Assembly (NCBI GenBank): GCA_030280995.1
Contig: JASXTE010000005.1
Location: forward strand, 21,170,501 to 21,234,500
DNA: 64,000 nt
Source: Hemileia vastatrix
Lineage: Eukaryota; Basidiomycota; Pucciniomycetes; Pucciniales; Zaghouaniaceae
Direction: 5' to 3'
The notes under the pieces are model-generated. The model searched no databases. It had not been told where the DNA came from and saw nothing but the letters and a program-made list of their open reading frames with translations. Below, piece after piece: positions 18,926-30,794 of this stretch. Position numbers and translations under genes: made by a program. Position 1 is the stretch's first letter. Each line of letters opens with the position of its first letter.

Positions 18926-21900
18926 ATGCCTCCATTTTTTCATGTATGTCAATGTCAAGATCTTGGATGTGTCAATAGAAAGTATCAAACTTCTTCTGGG
19001 TCCTTTGAAGTTGGTATGGCTTTCAAAAGCTCTAATTCTTATGCAAAACATCAAGAGGAAAGAAATAGGAAGGCCCAGATGGTTATTTCTTCCAACAATC
19101 CACTTAACATTGGAAGTTCCCGCTCCACAGAAACAGTAAGCTGTATATCTATAGTTCAATGTTAGAATTAAAGTCTTTATGATGTTTCAATGATTTATTA
19201 CATAGGGGCAGTTGCTATTGGGGGCAGAAGTATCTTCAACAGTCTCTAGAAACTCAAATCTTGGGGAACGGTATAGCCAAATAATTATGTGGCAGGCAGC
19301 AAAGCTTTCTCTGATTCATCATTTGAGCAAAGAAGGTTGTACTCAATTTTTGGATGAAGAAATTAAGAAGCTCAAACTTCTAGGTGATAGTGGAATACTG
19401 GATTCTGATAGCATTGTCCGCCTGGTCCCACGCTTGATAGATACAGTTTTTAGTCGATTAAAGCTCAATCAATCATTTTTCACTAAAACATGCTGTCCTA
19501 AATGCTTTGCTCTTTATGAGTATAACTCTGAATCTCAACCATCTATACTATGTTGCAATCAACCGTTTCTTTCATCATCAAAGCGCTATTTAAAAATGTT
19601 TGGAGCAGGACAAATTGCAGTTAAATGTGATGAAAGGCTGTATTTGATGGAGGAACATCAAGAACATGTAAAATACTTATCTCTTAAAACATTTCATCAC
19701 CATTCTTTTATCGACTGGCTTAAGGAAAAGATCAAACTGTTCAAATTTGAGCTTCTGATTGAGAAGAAAACCCCTGTGGCAGAACGTGTAGAGTGTGATT
19801 TGATGAAGGATGTTTGTGATGGTTCAATTTGGAAAAACTTTCCCATAACCACTTCAGCTCTGGATAGCAATGATGATGAATATACGATAACTTCAGGCAA
19901 CTTAATGTTTACTTTATATGTCAACTGGTTTAGGCCTGGTTGCAATAGGATTGGAGGTCATCAGAAGTCTGTAGGCAATATTATGATGGTGTGTATGAAC
20001 CTACCTCAAGAAGATAGATACAAAATGGAAAATCTTTTTTTGTATTCTATTATACCCGGACCAACAGAACCCACCAGTGAACAGCTTAATCACCTTCTAA
20101 AACCACTGGTTAATGATCTACAAACTATATGGGATGGTATATTGATTGAAAAGACACATCTTTATCCACGAGGCCGGAAATTAAGAGTTGCATTGTTCTC
20201 TTTGATAGGTGACATTCCTGCAATACGAAAATTGGCTGGCTTTTCGAGTCACTCTGCAAAAATGTTCTGCTCTTTCTGTAATATCTCTAAAGATGAAATT
20301 AGTGAAAAGAATGTGGGAAATTTTTCATTACGGAATCATGAGGATCATATGTGCTGGGCAACAAAGTGGAAAAATTCTAAGTCACATTGGGAGCGTGTAT
20401 CAATTGTTCAAAATCATGGGGTACGATGGAGTGAGCTGAATAACCTTGAATATTGGTGTCCAACTGAATATTGCTCAATTGATGTTATGCATTCACATAT
20501 GCTTGGCAACCTAAAATATCACAGTCTAAGCTATTTTCAAATCCAAAATGCAGCAAAAGATCTAGAAAGAAAGCTGGAAAAGGATAAAAATTGGCATGTA
20601 AGAGAAGAAGATGATGATTTCTTTTCTGATACTTCGCTGCACAAACATTCGAAAAAACGTAGAAGTAGCTTAAGCACCACGAATAATGATGATGATGATA
20701 CAGGACACACGAGACAGCACAAGCGGAAAAGACGTACGAGTTCAAGACAGTCATCAAGTCATCATGGACTAGATAATGAAGGATTGGGAACAAATCGATC
20801 AAGAAGCCAGAGTAGGTCATCCAGCTCCAAATTTATTCCTCCATATAGCGATGTGGCCTCAATACAGTCTCACAGCAGTGACAGTAGGAATTCATTGTAT
20901 AACTTAAGGCAAAGAAGCATTAGCATATCACAGAGTGAAGGATCTCACTCATCAAATGAGACAGCTAGAGATGAAGAAAATAAAAGGAAAGGTAAGGAGA
21001 AAGAAAATGAAGGTAGTAGTAATCCACGAATCACAGCAGCAGAGCTACAGGTTGTATGGAAGATGATTGATCAAGTAAGAAGACATTCCTGGCTAACACG
21101 AGTTCCAAAATCAGTAGGATCTAAAAAGGCAGGATCCCTCAAGGCAGCAGAATGGCACATGCTGTATACTCTCTACTTCCCTTTGTCACTTATACCCCTT
21201 TGGTTTGAAAAATTTAAAGAATCTGAATCTTCAGCTTCCTCAGCTGATAAACCAAGAGAATATTATCTTCTCAAGTCACTTGTAACATTATGCTCGATCA
21301 CCAATTTTTTGACATTAAAAAATATACAGACTAATGAGCTTAAAGATCTAGATCAATTTCTGTTAGAGTATCGTGAGTGCCTTGAAGAGGGTTGGAAGAA
21401 TATTAATGCAAAGCCAAATCTGCATATCACTCAACATTATCCTGAAATGATAAAGCGTCTTGGTCCACCATCAGGTACAGCTACTTGGTCTGGAGAGCGG
21501 GTGAATCATATATTATCTGAAATTCCAAACAATCACCATCCACGTATGTAATGTTTGTAAGCAATGATTTAAAAACTCAGCTGTGCTAATTTATTAATAA
21601 TTACCACAGGAGAGATACTGCTAACAATGCTCAAACATTGGTATCAGAAGTCTAGGGTATTAGATCTTGGTGAAGCTGAAGATAATGATCAATGTGAGAC
21701 TAAAAAAATCCATATTGATCTCGATAAACAAAACAAATGGATCCATCTAAGTATGGCATTATTTACTAAATGGGTAAGGGCACGAATGGGAAAAGAAACT
21801 TCAAGACGGGCTTTGACACCATTGGAGAAAAGTGGGGATCAGGTAGTTGAAAATGTAGCAAGCATATTGATACATGGAAAGAGGTTTACTAGTTACCATT

Positions 21901-22304
21901 GACACATTGCTAATTCAACAATTGAATTCTACTATGGAAAAGATAGCCAGTTTGGGCAAATTGATGATCTTTTCAGATCAAAGGAAGAGATTGATCAAAT
22001 ATATTTAATAGTAAGTCCTTTCAAAGAGCTCCGTCCAGAAGAAACATCAAAGGATCCCTATGAGCTTTTCCCACAAGTGCATTGTCGGTTAGTAAGAGTA
22101 GCCAAAGCAACTCAAATTGTGATTAAGAAAGATGCAATAATTGGACATGCAGCTACTGTCGAGCACAAAAAAGGAATGTTTGGAATCAAAGACGAGGTTG
22201 TCACTGCCATTGGACTGCAGACAGTAGTGAGTGAAAAAATTAATCAAATTTATTTTCTGTTGACTAACATCTTTGTGTTAATTTGGGATTGGGGAAATTT
22301 GTAG
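18926..22304 (+). pseudogene. Tnp2-type transposase of the giant CACTA-like element
   Basis: Three exons: 18926-19135, 19206-21543, 21610 onward. The N-terminus has a cysteine motif (CQCQDLGC) as in basidiomycete Tnp2 proteins. The catalytic region carries the Tnp2 hallmark SLIGDIPAIRKLAGFSSHSA followed by MFCSFCNI, and later YCSIDVMHSHMLGN. Residues about 480-620 are a Ser/Arg/Asp-rich linker of low complexity, then WHMLYTLYFPLSLIPLW and a C-terminal region with GQIDDLF. The enzyme would recognise the terminal repeats and cut and join DNA in the nucleus. A TGA at about 21900 (YH, stop, HIANS) interrupts the last exon in frame; the frame reopens and runs to 22304, where another intron is possible. 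It lies near the middle of the element, with genes A and B on either side. Confidence 0.88.
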
Positions 22305-22730
22305 GATTGGTGATATTTGTAAATGGTGAAAGAAATAATTCAATGCTCAATTAAAAAATGCAATGCATCCAACTTACCTTATCATAAATCAGTGAACAAT
22401 TACTTTGGTTGCTTTTATTGCGAGAGAACCCATGCTTTCAATGAGTCATTTTTATCTTAAATGTAAGAATGAAAGAAATAAAATCATGAAAATGAGAAAT
22501 ATGATAAAATTTTTACTTAATGAATGATCTTCTTGCTCATTCATCTACTATAAATAGTTTGACCTTCCAACTTTAGCTGATAGCTATATATTATTCACTT
22601 TATTTTTCGACAAGAGAACATACACGTTTACAAGACTATATACATAGTATCTTTTTTTACTTTAGCTTTGATAGGTATAAATTTTAACAACTGATTATTT
22701 TTATTTTATTTTATTTTATTACAGTTCATT
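22305..22730. other. Spacer between transposase and gene B
   Basis: AT-rich, no gene seen; contains a TTTTATTTTATTTTATTTTA run just before the gene B start at 22731. Confidence 0.4.
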
Positions 22731-24396
22731 ATGGATGATAATTTTGAAGGGATGTCTGTTGACCCAACCGATTCTGATTGTTTTCCGCCTCAACATACTA
22801 ATACTGGAAATACTCCTCCACCACCCTCTGCTGATCCACCTCCAGATGCATCTCAATCTGTACCACCTAATCCTAACCCACCACCTAATCCCAATCCAGG
22901 CCAAGAGTCTCATTCAGAACCGAGAAATTTTAATCCCAATCATCCTTCTGCTTCTGAAAGTGATGATCAGCTAGGAAGAGATTGGGCTAGTGAAGTATTG
23001 AGGGAATTTTTCGGAGACCAATCATCATCTGCTCAGCCTAACCAAGGAGCAAGCACAAGTGGAGCAGGTAAGTCAAATTTGTAGTGTATTCTTTTATTGA
23101 AAAATAACCAATTTAATTAACTTATTTGAATTGTTAGTGAATTCCTCAATCATTATGGGTATCAGTGATTACCACAGACTCAATTCAGCAGAGTCTCATG
23201 AGCAAGAACGGGGGTTAAGGGCTGTAAGAGGCTTAGTTAGAAGGAAGGATGTTCCCAGGAGCTCGGACAGTCTAAATAGAAATATTTACCACTTTCTGAA
23301 GTATTGTCTTGGGGGACCAACACAAATATCAAAATATCCTGCAAGCCCAACACCTTTGGAGATTGAAAATTGGAAAGATTGGAGCCAATTCAAACTAAAA
23401 ACCATTCAAACTGTCCTAACCCAAGTCCAATCTTCTAACCGTGCCAATTCTGCAGCTGATCGACAATTTCTGATAACCAATTCTATAGCCTTCTTGCGAT
23501 CCAAAATTCGACTACCCGAATTTTTTCCAGCACCTGAGCCTCGAGGACTAAAAGGAGGAGCACCGATCCCACTTTCTGTCAAAAGAAACTTAGAGCGTGA
23601 ATTTCAAGAAAAAGGTTTTTGGAAATTTGCGTTTGATTGGACTTGCCGTGATTTTTCAGAATCAACTTGGAATCAAGTCATGGGAAGCATAGTATGCGAC
23701 CACTGTACCAGATGGCTCACCACCTTGAATACAATCGATCAGTCAAAGCTTCAGTTCACTCAATGTGTTATTGAGAAATGGGTAGTTAATAAGGGGAAGG
23801 AGATGATATGGTTGTTTGGGCAATAAGAGGAAAGGGTAGCAAGAGAAAAGATTGAAAAGAGGGCAAGGGCACAAGTAAAACGTTATCGGACCAAGGTAAG
23901 TTTTTTATTTTACTTTGCTTTTTGTTATTATGAAGCTGATTTAGTTGGAATTCAGATTGCTAGTGCACGCTACAAGTTAGCAAGAGATCTCTGCAGTGAT
24001 GTGCCAGGTTTTGTTGTGCTTTTTCATGATACTAGGTGCATCTCTGATATCGAGGAAGGCCCAGCACCAGCCCCAACTGCACCTATCCGAGCTATTCCTG
24101 GATGGCGAAATCCTGAACTCAATGATTTGTTTAAAAAAATGGATAAGATGACAAAGGACTTAGCCCATACACCAGCTCAAAAAAAATCAGCATTAAAAAC
24201 ATATTCACGGTCATCAGAAAGGACAGTTGCACAAAATGGTATATTCAATGTTCCCAAATACCTCCCCAAGAATTGCTATTCAGCAACATTTTTGCAAGGA
24301 TTATCTGTGAATGAACGTGAGTCACTTGGGGTTGGAGCTGATATTGATCTGGTAAAGATTCGGGAATCAATTAATAGAGCATCAACATCATCATAA
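22731..24396 (+). pseudogene. Transposase partner gene B (paralogue of gene A)
   Basis: Three exons: 22731-23067, 23138-23895, 23956-24396, all GT-AG with matching phases. The N-terminus is Pro-rich and acidic (PPPPSADPPPD, NPNPPPNPNP). The middle is a folded-looking domain with FLKYCLGGPTQ and FWKFAFDWTCRDF, then a charged coiled-coil-like stretch (EERVAREKIEKRARAQVKRYR). The C-terminus has NVPKYLPKNCYSATFL. A TAA at 23824-23826 (between FGQ and EER) is the only break. The same domain order is found in gene A on the other side of the transposase and in the opposite direction. I do not recognise a named family. A two-gene CACTA organisation (transposase plus DNA-binding partner) is known in plants; applying it here is inference. 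Confidence 0.7.
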
Positions 24397-24594
24397 CTTA
24401 GGTATAACGGTGATCTTCTGTGTAATATAGCTATCTTATATTGAATTTTATGTATTCTGTTTTTTTTCAAAGCAGCTTGGTAAATGTTATAAAGTGATAT
24501 TGAGAGAGAGTAACATTTTATTTAAGAAAAACAAAAAATGTATTTTCAACAAATTGATGGTCCATACCTCTTTATGTCACATTTATGTATCAAT

Positions 24595-26532
24595 ATTAAT
24601 TTCAATCGAATTTAATGTTGACCAATACATAGTGAATACACGCTATGCCACTTATACTTGCCAGGCATTGCTACCATTAAATATTCCAGTATCAAAAATT
24701 AATTTCGATTGAAATTAATGAGCATGATAATCATGAATTTCTGGAGTCAACTGCTTATTTTTATGCATGGTGCCTTGCCAACATTAATTTCGATCGAAAT
24801 TACTTTTGATACTGGCATATTGCATGGTGTCTATTCCTGGAAAGTGTAAGTGGCATAGTGTGTATTCATTACGTATTGGTCAACATTAATTTCAATATAA
24901 TTTAATATTGACATTTTCATATTGAACCCAAACCAGCAAACGACCCAAAAAATTCTTCATAAAACTGCTCATTAATTTCGATCGAAATTAGTGAGCACCA
25001 TATACATATTGAATGGTAGTTATATCTGGTGTGTGTAAGTTGTAAAGCTTGTGTTCAATGTTTATTGGTCAACATTAATTTTGATTGAAATTAATATTAA
25101 TGTGTAAATGATATTTACATGCTCAATATGCATTGTAATGTGTTTACTTAAGAATAGAGTGCCCTACTTTTCATCTTACATAAAAATGCTTGGTGGCATG
25201 TCAAATTCAATTTTTATTAAAATTAATGTTGACATGTTACCATGCATAACAGTAAGCAACTGACTGAATAAATTGATGATAATCATGAACCTTAATTTCG
25301 ATCGAAATTAATGTTGCCAAGTGCAGATTGAAAAAAAGCTATGCCACTTACACTAGCCAGGCATATCTACTATTTATTATGTATTGGTCAACATTAATTT
25401 TTATAGAAATTAATATGGATATGTAAATTTTATATTTACCCTCAACATGTATAGTAAATTTCAATACTTAAAAATACTTGCCGTCCTTTACATGTCATGC
25501 AAAAAAGCATTATATCATTTCAACATTAATTTTGATCAAAATTAATGTTGGCATGCCATTATGCATTGAAACAACTAACTGACTGAAAAAGTTCATGATC
25601 AAAATGCTCATTAATTTTGATCAAAATTAATGTTGACCAATACATATTGAATATAAGTAATCTCTGCTTACTCAGACCAGATATAACTACCATTCAATAT
25701 GTATATGGTCAGCCTTAATTTCGATCGAAATTAATGGGAAGTTTTATAAAGAATCTTCTGGGTTGTTTTCTGGCTTGGGTTCAATATGCAAATGTCAACA
25801 TTAAATTCGATCGAAATCAATGTTGACCAATACATAATGGATACACACTATGCCACTTACACTTTCCAGGCATATATACATGCAATATGCCAGTATCAAA
25901 AGTAATTTCAATCGAAATTAATGTTGGCAAGGCACCATGCATAAAAATAAGCAGTTGACTCCAGAAATTCATGATTATCATGCTCATTAATTTCGATCGA
26001 AATTAATTTTTGATACTGGCATATTTAATGGTAGCTATGCCTGGCAAGTGTAAGTGGCATAGCATGTATTCATTATGTATTAGTCAACATTAATTTTGAT
26101 TGAAATTAATATGGACATGGACTATGCATAAAATTCCTATAAGTATAGGTAAGCTAAGCAGTTAGATAAACTGGTTTGATCAAGTACACCATATAAAAAT
26201 TGATGTTTTAATGCCTTGGTTAATTTCGATCAAAATTAATTTTAAGCCATGCATGTTGAATTTTATCTATGTCTGTGTAGTCCATGTGAAATGGCTTGTA
26301 TTCAATATGCAGGGGTCTATATTAATTTCGATCGAAATTATGAGGTTCATTGCCTCATAAATTTGATGGTTTCTGTCAGTGTTTCATGCATGGTGCCATG
26401 TGATACTTGTTGATTCCTATCAAAATTAATTTCAACACCAATATATTGAATACAAACCATGGCACTTACAGTACTTGGTCATAGCTAAAATTCAATATGC
26501 TAGTCTCAAAATTAATTTCGATAGAAATTAAT
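24595..26532. repeat. Array of about 20 palindromes at roughly 100-bp spacing
   Basis: Twenty sites carry TTAATTTCGATCGAAATTAA or a variant with one to several changes; about half are perfect or near-perfect. Approximate centres run from 24606 to 26521, mean step close to 100 bp. The spacers are also related: blocks such as GTTGACCAATACATA and GCCACTTACACTTGCCAGGC recur in both orientations, so successive units are often mirror images of each other. No coding potential. Likely protein-binding sites or a replication or recombination element of the transposon, but the function is unknown. Confidence 0.9.
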
Positions 26533-27566
26533 CAGGATCCATGAAGTTTATCAATAGTGTATGAGTTAAGTTTCAAGTCATATGTTTCATCATTTTCTTG
26601 CACCCATTTCTAGGTTATCTCAACAATTTTTTTCAAGTTTTATTATATTAATCAAAACTGTGGTAAGTTGTGAAAAATTAGCTAATCCAAATCTCAAATT
26701 GAATATTAATATTTTAATAATTTTGAATGTTGCTTAAGGTATTTCATTGGGTGATTCATAATAATATTTTATCAACTTAGTAGTCCTATAACTTTTGAAA
26801 AGTAACAATTTTGGTATAGTTAGGGACAACAATGCAATATCTTGTGCAGACTAAGATATATTGCAAAATAAAACTATTCAATTTTTTTTTCCCTTAGTTG
26901 TATCCAAGTTTATCAAAGGTTTGGTCACGGTGCCCACACCCTAGCCTGACACTCCTCCTGTCACTTAAAAAACAAATTCTTATCTTAAATTCTAATGTTA
27001 CCAATTTTATATTTATAATTCATTTCTTGTTTGATGAGGCATATCAGTATATATGTGAATCTCGCATTGTCATCTGAAAGTAAATTTAACAAATATTCAT
27101 AAAGGATTATCCTTTTTTTTTCATATAATATACTAATTAAGTGTATCTCCATTGTTTAGGAGTAAATTCTAATTTAAAAAATTTTGTATTTACCCGTGGC
27201 AATTTGCATATGGGATATAAATTTGTTATTATTTGTTTTTCACACTAAAAGTCCCCAAAGAATTACTAGTATTTTCTGTTAGCTACATCAAATTTCGCTT
27301 CAATATAAACATATTGTGATTTAGCATGTTACTCAGTTTACCCCACTATGAATAATACATGTTAAAAAAAGCTCAAATAATATAAAATCCCCCTCTTTAT
27401 ATTTTCTGTTTCTTTCATCCTCACTTTAATTTTAATCTTATTCAATTTTTTATCCTATTAAATTATCAACTTCAATTTTCTAGAATAGAGTTTCTTATAA
27501 CTATTCATCATATTACATCATAATTTTTTGATATCGAATACTTTTTTTTAATATTCATTAATCAAT
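26533..27566. other. Gap between palindrome array and the next gene
   Basis: AT-rich, no gene seen. A TATA-like AATATAAAAT near 27377 may serve the gene starting at 27567. Confidence 0.4.
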
Positions 27567-29996
27567 ATGTCTAGTATACAAAATCCTACACCTCCACTTT
27601 GTATGTATATCATGTTCCTCTCTCTTAATTTATATATTTCACTTATGTTCTATATCTTTTTTTTTCAAAAATTTTATTTTCCAGCACCCAAATGTGTTTC
27701 ATCCCACTCTCTGATTGATACTCGCTTTGAAGCTTTTGAGCTTGCACCATGTCTGCCACATGGCATGGCACCTAACCCTCCTGTACTTAGCAATGAGAGG
27801 CAGGAAATAACAAGAGTTCAGTATCGCAATTTACTTGAATTGGCTAGAGATAAAACAGAAGAGCTTGTCAAGATCCTTAACAATAATCCTTCTCCTTCAT
27901 ATTTATCTAACCCTTGTAATGACTTACTCCAATATGTGAAAAGCCTTGAAAAATGTATGTTCATCACCTTTTTTGTCTCCTTTTAAATTAGTAGATAAGA
28001 TTATTAATATTTTTTTTCTTCATATATATTTGTAGCTTATGAGGAGGGTATGATTCCTCCTGATGAAGTCATTGTCATTAGGGATGATGATGAGACAGAT
28101 GAACCATCAGCTTCAACTCATGCTTCAACTTCTAAGGAAAATCTTGAAACACCTGTTATCCGCTCCAAGAAAAAGAGATTATCCCAAGGCTCCTCTTTTG
28201 TTCGACGTATTAAACCGGCTTCTGCTAATGAATTTTCTGATGTATCAAATAATAAATCTCAAAAAAAAAGCAAAGGTTTTGATAATGAGTATATTCTTGT
28301 TTCCTTTTTTTTTATTGTTATTCTTTTATCTTTAAAATTCAATCATATATCTCTTTTATTTCTTACATATTCTACTTTTTTTCTTTCTTTTGATATTTTG
28401 TACCAGAAACTCACCTGCTGTAGATTGTTCCATCCATAAATGCCCTCTCCCTGATGAAGATGATGAAAAGAGCAATGAAAATAGTGATGATCAACTGTCA
28501 GAATATGAAGCTATGCTTGTTCATCAAAAAAAGCAAAGTTTAAAATCTTCTTCAAGACATGTTGATATGTTTGATAAAGATGATGATTCAAACAGCTCAT
28601 CACCAAATTCCTTCATTTCTAAGAAGCAATACCCATCACCTCCTAAATTACCTACTTTGACCTCTTTGAAAGCTTCTCTACCAATGAAATCAACTCCAAT
28701 CAAGATATCGAAAAAACCTCTAACTTATTCACCCTCAGTTCTAAAAGAATCTGATTTGCAGGAGGAATTCTGTAAAATTCATAATTTTTATAAAGGTAGA
28801 ATCAGCACGGCAAAGGTCCTCAGGTCGTGGTTGGAAATTGTTACTCTCCTCAAATTACGCTCTTCTACTTCTTCCCAAGAACCCATGTCAAATATTCCAA
28901 TGTTTACTTTTTATTGGGAAAAATCTTGTGGAGAAGATTGGCTTTCAAAACTTACTGAGTTATGTAAGTTACCATAATTTTTAGTCTTGACTTTTGTTCT
29001 TTTACTTATTTTTTTTTTCCTTTTGTAGCAAATATTTTTTTAGAGATTGATAGCTCACGGCTATGGGTACTCGATAATATTGATTTCAAAAAAATGAAAG
29101 ATTTATGTGATCCTGATGGTTTAAATACTGAAATTCTTTCCTCAACAAAGAAAACGGATCACCCTGAATCCAATCTTATCCGAATGCTCATGAGATTAAT
29201 GATCCCAAGTGACCACTGCCGTTCTTCATGAGTATCTCTTATATCATCTTCACTTTATCTGACCGCACATGAATTCAGCCAGCTTCCATCACATCAAAAC
29301 ATTAACCCAGATTGTCCAATTGAACGTGGTCTTCAGCTTCTAGCTCACCTTTCAAATCTGAAGAGTCCGATTTCTGATGGCTTAGAAGTTGGTCCCACTG
29401 CACTTCAAACCCATGATATATCAATGTCAACTCTTCTTCAAATCAGCAATATTATCATTGATATAATTATGTCAATTATCATTCTTAAATCAAAATATTG
29501 TGCTGCAACAATATCAAGTGGCAAGACTAGTGAAGCTCAACAATCAAGTGAGAAAAACAAAAATACTGAACTGACTATAATGAGAGAGAAACAAAAGGCT
29601 GCACTAAACAAAATAAATTCTGAATACTCCCACCACCGATATCAATCTTTCACATTCTATATAATTGATGGTGTCCGTGGTTTATTTCTGAGCTCTCAAG
29701 ATCATAGATTGGCTTCAGCAGCTGATTGCTTGGAGGTAATATCAGAAGTTAAGTTTCTTAATTTACATGAAAAAAAAAATCATTTGATGGAAGAAATAAT
29801 TTGGAAAAATTTAAATAACTATATTTTAACATTAATAAAACCTTTTATAGGCAAGTGTGATCCATTTCCTTTAAAATTTGATACCCCAAGTCCTCCGGGA
29901 ATTACTAGGGCTATTTCTGCAGATTTTCTTAATCACTGGAGCTCCATTCAGCCAGTATCACCTTTTTTTGCTAAACATAGCCTTTCAATAAATTAA
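27567..29996 (+). pseudogene. Multi-exon cargo gene of unknown function
   Basis: Five exons with consistent phases: 27567-27600, 27685-27954, 28036-28288, 28407-28963, 29029-29996. The predicted protein is about 690 residues: a short N-terminus, a helical segment (YRNLLELARDKTEELVKIL), an acidic and Ser-rich central region with basic patches (RSKKKRLSQGSSF, KSQKKSK), DCSIHKCPLPDEDD, then a more ordered C-terminal half. I do not recognise a domain. A TGA at 29229-29231 (CRSS, stop, VSL) breaks the last exon; the frame otherwise continues to 29996 through a possible hydrophobic stretch ISNIIIDIIMSIIIL. It lies between the palindrome array and the oxygenase, reading toward the latter. Confidence 0.6.
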
Positions 29997-30794
29997 TATT
30001 CCAACATGTAAATAGATAAAGTTCTGTCTATATGATATATCTTGTATAATTCAAGTTATTTTCCTTCAAATACGTCAAAAATGTGACCATCTTTGAAATT
30101 TATTAAGTAACCTTTGACATGATTTTCTAAATTAATTATTAAAAAAAATTATTGTAAGTCCAGCAATAACAAAGATTTTAAAATCTACTTATATGATTTC
30201 AAATACTTGTATTAAATTCTTAAATATTTTATTGTTTATATAAAAATATGATAACTGCTCTAGTTTTGTTACTTTACCTTTAATATTATATAATCTATTA
30301 ATTATTACAAATATTTTCGTTGATTGTAACATTTTTAATCAGAAGTAGAACAATTTAAATAATTAAATGAGTACATTCTTAAAAAAATACAATTTAATCT
30401 ATTATTGATTCAAAATTCTTTCTTCAACTCTTTATTATTAACTTTTTTATTAATAAGCCTGTTTGACCTAAAATACTATACAGTTAATTTGGTAGCATTA
30501 AAAGCACATTTTTATGGCTAATATATTTCAAATTCTTTATTATAGTTTTTTTTATTTTAGAACCTTTGCTACCAATTTAATAAAAATGACATTTAAAGAT
30601 TTCACAACTTATATATTTCCTCAAAAGTAAATCAAATTTTCTTATAATATTATGAAAAAAAATTATTTTATTTCACAAATAAAAAAATAGATAATACTAT
30701 AATTATCAAAACTGAAAATGTTACAGCTACTCCCAGTATTTATCATGTTTAAATTTGCATTAAGTTGTGTATATACAATATAAATTTTTAATAT
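29997..30794. other. Convergent intergenic region, no gene seen
   Basis: AT-rich DNA between two convergent cargo genes; only short A/T runs. Confidence 0.4.

Noticed and set aside
24595..26532. CRISPR array
   Set aside because: Repeats are palindromes with variable changes, spacers are related to each other and inverted, and the locus is eukaryotic with spliced genes.
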